Shown: positions 7,268 to 9,784 of the stretch, piece by piece
Layout of the letters: every line of letters starts with the position of its first letter
Position numbering within the stretch: the first letter of the stretch is position 1
Assembly: GCA_019245275.1 (NCBI GenBank)
Contig: JAFARW010000073.1
Location: 1 to 9,784 of the forward strand
Length of the DNA stretch: 9,784 nucleotides
Source: Vulcanimicrobiota bacterium
GTDB taxonomy: Bacteria; Vulcanimicrobiota; Vulcanimicrobiia; Vulcanimicrobiales; Vulcanimicrobiaceae
Reading direction: 5' to 3'
Notes under the pieces: model-generated
The model's database searches: none
Told to the model about the DNA's origin: nothing
What the model saw: only the letters and a program-made list of their open reading frames with translations
Position numbers and translations under genes: made by a program

Positions 7268-8137
7268 ATGGCTGATGTGAAATCTACAGTGAGCGCCGCC
7301 GCTGCCGGGACGATTCGGATCGGCGAGCGGAGCGTCAATCGGTTAGGCTTTGGCGCGATGCGCTTGTGCGGTCCAGGCGTATGGGGACCGCCGGCTGATC
7401 CGGAAAATGCGCTTGCGGTTCTGAAGCAAGCCGTCGCGCTCGGCGTGAACTTCATCGACACGGCTAATGCGTACGGACCGAACGTCAACGAAGAGCAGAT
7501 TGCCGAAGCGCTCTATCCTTATCCTTCGGATCTCGTTATCGCGACGAAAGGCGGCTCGACGCGAAGCGGCCCGGGCCAATGGGGTCGCGATTGCCGTCCG
7601 GCTGAATTGAAGAAAGCGTGCGAGGGAAGCTTGCGGCGGCTGCGGCTGGACTGCATCGAGCTTTACCAGCTGCATGCCGTCGATCCCAAAGTGCCGTACG
7701 GCGAGCAGATCGGCGCTCTGAAAGAGTTGCAGGCCGAGGGCAAGATTCGCTACATCGGTGTTTCAAACGTCAACGATGACGAGCTGGAAATCGCGCGCTC
7801 CGTCGCGACGATCGTCTCCGTTCAGAATCGTTACAACGCGATGCACCGGGATTCGGAACGGGTCCTTGAGGATTGCGAGCGTACCGGCATCGTCTTCATC
7901 CCGTGGTTTCCGCTCGAAGCCGGGGACATTCCACAAGCTCACGTCCTAAATGAGATTGCTCGCGAGAAGAAAGCAAGTCCCCATCAAGTCGCGATCGCGT
8001 GGCTGCTGCAACGCAGCCCCGTCATGCTGCCGATCCCGGGAACATCCAACCTCGAGCACCTTGAGGAGAACATCGCGGCAGCAGCGCTCGAATTGAGCCG
8101 TGATGACTGCGACCGCGTAGAAACTGCGTCCAGGTAA
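7268..8137 (+). CDS. Aldo/keto reductase, YdbC/PdxI-like
   Basis: A 289-residue cytoplasmic NAD(P)H-dependent oxidoreductase with the (beta/alpha)8 fold. The aldo/keto reductase tetrad is visible: D64 and Y69 in I-D-T-A-N-A-Y-G, K94 in I-A-T-K-G-G, and H136 in Y-Q-L-H-A-V-D-P. Further family marks are the N-terminal hairpin with L-G-F-G-A-M-R-L, the segment I-G-V-S-N-V (about 159-164), the Q-N-R-Y-N strand and the cofactor-side P-I-P-G-T-S near residue 257. The layout and the G-P-G-V-W-G-P-P segment after the first strand recall E. coli YdbC (PdxI, pyridoxal reductase), but the substrate cannot be told from sequence. The ATG at 7268 has only a weak purine-rich stretch upstream (AAGAGCAGGG). 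It is transcribed away from fdhA and nothing ties it functionally to formate metabolism. Length is normal and no damage is seen. Confidence 0.93.
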   Translation: MADVKSTVSAAAAGTIRIGERSVNRLGFGAMRLCGPGVWGPPADPENALAVLKQAVALGVNFIDTANAYGPNVNEEQIAEALYPYPSDLVIATKGGSTRSGPGQWGRDCRPAELKKACEGSLRRLRLDCIELYQLHAVDPKVPYGEQIGALKELQAEGKIRYIGVSNVNDDELEIARSVATIVSVQNRYNAMHRDSERVLEDCERTGIVFIPWFPLEAGDIPQAHVLNEIAREKKASPHQVAIAWLLQRSPVMLPIPGTSNLEHLEENIAAAALELSRDDCDRVETASR

Positions 8138-8142
8138 GCAAG

Positions 8143-8162
8143 CGCCGCGGCAAGCCGCGGCG
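8143..8162. terminator. G+C-rich hairpin between convergent genes, possible bidirectional terminator
   Basis: A perfect 8-bp inverted repeat, CGCCGCGG and CCGCGGCG, flanks a CAAG loop. It begins six bases after the stop of the aldo/keto reductase and lies 20 bases beyond the end of the convergent histone-like gene. No run of T follows on either strand (plus strand ACTTGTG; minus strand CTTGCTT is only weakly T-rich), so it is not a textbook intrinsic terminator. Position suggests transcript-end formation for both genes. Confidence 0.5.
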
Positions 8163-8182
8163 ACTTGTGCTCGCTCCAGGCC

Positions 8183-8506
8183 CTAGCGCTGCGGTCGCTT
8201 CTTGGATTCTCGCGTTCTTTTTGCCGCGCGGTCAGCCATCGAATCGATCACATCAGCGCTCTCTTGAATAATGACGCCGGCGGTCGCCATTGCGCGGCCG
8301 ACATCGCGCGCGCGGCTAGTTGTTGCCTTGACTTTCTTGCCCGCCTTCTTGACGGCACGCGTCGCGCGCTTAGCCGTCTTTGAAACAACCTTCGTTGCAC
8401 TGCGGGCGGCTTTTTTCGCGCCTGACGCCGTTCGCCGAACTGTCTTCTTCGCACCGCCGGCGCGCTTGCGTCCGCCGGCCTTGCGTCTGGTCGATTTGCG
8501 AGGCAT
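8183..8506 (-). CDS. Lysine/alanine-rich histone H1-like DNA-binding protein
   Basis: A 107-residue, strongly basic protein. Residues 1 to about 75 are almost entirely Lys, Arg, Ala, Thr, Ser and Gly, with A-K-K / R-K-A-G-G / K-K-A-G-K-K style repeats like the eukaryotic H1 C-terminal tail and bacterial H1-like proteins (HctB, AlgP and similar). A short less basic helix-like segment follows (V-G-R-A-M-A-T-A-G-V-I-I-Q-E-S-A-D-V-I-D-S-M, about 77-98), then a basic C-terminal tail. The expected role is non-specific DNA binding or nucleoid compaction; this rests on composition alone, as no folded domain is recognised. ATG 8506 is chosen because GGAGG lies six bases upstream; the frame is open 14 codons further but that extension lacks a good site. 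It faces the aldo/keto reductase and diverges from the Holin-X gene. Confidence 0.8.
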   Translation of the reverse strand: MPRKSTRRKAGGRKRAGGAKKTVRRTASGAKKAARSATKVVSKTAKRATRAVKKAGKKVKATTSRARDVGRAMATAGVIIQESADVIDSMADRAAKRTRESKKRPQR

Positions 8507-8511
8507 GGTAA

Positions 8512-8516
8512 TCCTC
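8512..8516 (-). promoter_or_regulatory. Ribosome binding site of the histone-like gene
   Basis: GGAGG on the minus strand, six bases before ATG 8506. It is one of the two clearest Shine-Dalgarno sites in the window, and it rules out the longer start near 8548. Confidence 0.7.
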
Positions 8517-8575
8517 CAACGAGTGAGTTTGCAGTCAAGCTTCCCCAAACGGCGGGTCTATCAAACGATGTCGCA

Positions 8576-8604
8576 TTGCGAAAGTCGCGTAAGCGGGCAT
8601 AGTG
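8576..8604 (+). promoter_or_regulatory. Weak candidate sigma-70-like promoter for the Holin-X family gene
   Basis: TTGCGA at 8576-8581 and CATAGT at 8599-8604 are 17 bases apart and match the -35 and -10 consensus at four of six positions each. They lie in the 104-base divergent region before the gene. Transcription would start near the ATG at 8611, giving a leaderless or nearly leaderless message, which fits the lack of a clear ribosome site there. Matches this weak arise by chance, so this is only a candidate. Confidence 0.22.
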
Positions 8605-8610
8605 GTATCC

Positions 8611-8994
8611 ATGAATGAGCAAACACTCCCGGAGCAACTGAAGCAATTCGCCGGCGACGTTGCGATCTTGGTGCGTGACGATCTGAAATCGGCTCGTGAT
8701 GAGATGGTCGAAAAAGCGAAGACCGCCGGCATCGGAGCGGGCATGCTAAGCGGATCGGCGCTTACGGCGTTGATGACATTGTTCTCGCTTACGGCGCTCC
8801 TGATGATCGCTTTGGCGCTTGCAATGCCCGCATGGCTCGCTGCCTTAATCGTAACTGTCTTGTGGGCGATCGCCACTGCAGTTCTAGCATGGATGGGCAA
8901 GCAAAAGATTCAACAAGCCGGCCCACCGCTTCCGGAGCAAACGATCAAGAACGTCAAAGAGGATCTCCAGGCCGCTCGTAACATCCGGAGATAG
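8611..8994 (+). CDS. Small two-helix membrane protein, Holin-X (superfamily III, PF07332-type) family
   Basis: A 127-residue protein. An N-terminal amphipathic, charged helix (L-K-Q-F-A-G-D-V-A-I-L-V-R-D-D-L-K-S-A-R-D-E-M) is followed by a Gly/Ala segment and two adjacent hydrophobic helices (about residues 40-66 and 72-92) with a short turn around A-M-P-A-W. A basic tail ends in L-P-E-Q-T-I-K-N-V-K-E-D-L-Q, a motif I associate with the family often labelled 'phage holin family protein' or DUF1469. Those labels mislead: such genes are chromosomal, and no phage gene is nearby, so an envelope or stress-related role is more plausible than lysis. ATG 8611 is preferred; GTG 8602 in frame would add three residues. 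No strong ribosome site is seen. The downstream secreted-protein gene starts 31 bases later on the same strand and may be co-transcribed. Confidence 0.82.
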   Translation: MNEQTLPEQLKQFAGDVAILVRDDLKSARDEMVEKAKTAGIGAGMLSGSALTALMTLFSLTALLMIALALAMPAWLAALIVTVLWAIATAVLAWMGKQKIQQAGPPLPEQTIKNVKEDLQAARNIRR

Positions 8995-9015
8995 CCTGCG
9001 ATTCTCGCAAACGTT

Positions 9016-9020
9016 GGAGG
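9016..9020 (+). promoter_or_regulatory. Ribosome binding site of the secreted-protein gene
   Basis: GGAGG lies five bases before ATG 9026. It is decisive for calling this gene, which has no visible stop because it leaves the window. Confidence 0.7.
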
Positions 9021-9025
9021 TGCGT

Positions 9026-9784
9026 ATGTACGGACGCTTAGCGCTTTTTGTCATTAGTGCGCTGGTTGCGAGCGCTGTCGCCGCCGGCGCCAGTCCGGTA
9101 ACTTCGTCTGCGATTCCGCCGAACGGCGCATCGGCAACGTTCCGCTTCTCAACTGCCGTCTCGACGCCGAAGGGCCGTCACGCGGCCGGTGGCACGCTCA
9201 CGATCAAACACACACAGGGCCGCTCGCTAACCCTGACCGTGCAGAGCGACGACGGCACGATGAAGACGATTCCATTGGCCGTTAGCGCTGATGGCACCAT
9301 CGCGCCGGACGCATCCGCGCCGCCGTCAGCCACGGATCAGCCGGATGCAGCGGCGCGCGCCTTCATGGCCGATGTTTCACTTGCGGCACATGTCGGCATG
9401 GCGGCGCGCAAAAACGCGCCTGCCGCGAATTTTACCGTTCCGGTGACCTTAACGCCCGTTGGCGACGGCACACCGATTGCGACTCAATTGCGTATGACAG
9501 GCACGATGGGTGGCGCGCAATATGCCGGCTCGACTCAGGGAAGCACGATGACGACGCTGCCGGCAGGCGGCGGCCTGGATCCGGTCGCGCTTGCGAAGTC
9601 AATCGGCGTCGGCGCCATTGCACATCACGCGTTGACACCGGCGGGCGCGGCTGTCTTTGCGATCGTCAGGCACCATCGAAAGAAAGAAGAGAAGCAAGCG
9701 GCTGCCGGACCGGTCCCCGATGCGATTGTGCTAACCGTGACGACGCATATGACCAGCGGCCGCTTTCACGAGATCGACGGCACG
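9026..9784 (+). CDS. Secreted or envelope protein of unknown function (partial, 3' end outside window)
   Basis: An open frame of 253 codons runs from ATG 9026 to the window end without a stop. The N-terminus is a signal peptide: M-Y-G-R-L followed by a hydrophobic core and A-S-A-V-A-A-G-A (cleavage probably near residue 20-22). No lipobox cysteine is present. The mature part is rich in Ala, Thr, Ser, Gly and Pro, with alternating beta-like segments (G-G-T-L-T-I, L-T-L-T-V, F-T-V-P-V-T-L-T-P) and almost no aromatic residues or cysteines. A weakly hydrophobic stretch near 193-214 is followed by R-H-H-R-K-K-E-E-K, which could be a second membrane-contacting segment with a basic stop, after which beta-like sequence resumes. 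I recognise no domain. The strong ribosome site, signal peptide and absence of stops over 759 bases support a real gene. Confidence 0.78.
   Translation, partial: MYGRLALFVISALVASAVAAGASPVTSSAIPPNGASATFRFSTAVSTPKGRHAAGGTLTIKHTQGRSLTLTVQSDDGTMKTIPLAVSADGTIAPDASAPPSATDQPDAAARAFMADVSLAAHVGMAARKNAPAANFTVPVTLTPVGDGTPIATQLRMTGTMGGAQYAGSTQGSTMTTLPAGGGLDPVALAKSIGVGAIAHHALTPAGAAVFAIVRHHRKKEEKQAAAGPVPDAIVLTVTTHMTSGRFHEIDGT

Noticed and set aside
8271..8618. Plus-strand open frame opposite the histone-like gene
   Set aside because: It is antisense to the Lys/Ala repeats and lacks its own ribosome site; the minus strand has a clear GGAGG and sensible composition.
8611..8994. A prophage remnant, suggested by the holin family name
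   Set aside because: No other phage gene, integrase or attachment site is visible, and this family is commonly chromosomal.
1..9784. CRISPR arrays, tRNA or rRNA genes, insertion sequences
   Set aside because: No regularly spaced direct repeats, tRNA-like cloverleaf, transposase motif or terminal inverted repeats were seen when reading both strands by eye.

Overview
The window is a compact, roughly 60% G+C bacterial chromosome segment with eight protein-coding genes. Two of these, a lipoprotein gene at the left edge and a secreted-protein gene at the right edge, run out of the window. I saw no rRNA, tRNA, insertion sequence or CRISPR array, and no gene-free stretch longer than about 105 bases. 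The lineage cannot be fixed from this sequence alone. The formate dehydrogenase resembles the selenocysteine form known from actinobacteria and other soil bacteria. My guess is a soil or candidate-phylum bacterium such as Eremiobacterota, at low confidence.

Left and centre (7195 down to 1, minus strand): a tight five-gene cluster. It holds a molybdopterin formate dehydrogenase catalytic subunit (fdhA), a four-cluster iron-sulfur subunit with a C-terminal membrane anchor (fdhB), an NrfD-type membrane quinone subunit, threonyl-tRNA synthetase (thrS) and a lipoprotein. fdhA/fdhB and thrS/lipoprotein overlap by 4 bases (ATGA), fdhB/nrfD overlap by 11 bases, and only 34 bases separate nrfD from thrS. 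One transcript is therefore plausible.

The most important observation is that fdhA is interrupted by one in-frame TGA at 6643-6641. It falls exactly where formate dehydrogenases carry their catalytic selenocysteine (N-Q-A-R-I-U-H). A perfect 7-bp hairpin with an AGUUU loop follows 11 bases downstream, with the geometry of a bacterial SECIS element. The gene should be read as one 1042-residue selenoprotein, not as two ORFs or a pseudogene. It has no twin-arginine signal, so the complex probably oxidises formate on the cytoplasmic side and passes electrons through FdhB and NrfD to the quinone pool.

Right (7268-9784): an aldo/keto reductase of the YdbC/PdxI kind diverges from fdhA. A G+C-rich hairpin separates it from a convergent small Lys/Ala-rich histone H1-like protein gene. 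Divergent from that gene is a small two-helix membrane protein of the Holin-X (superfamily III) family, followed 31 bases later by a gene for a secreted protein of unknown function.
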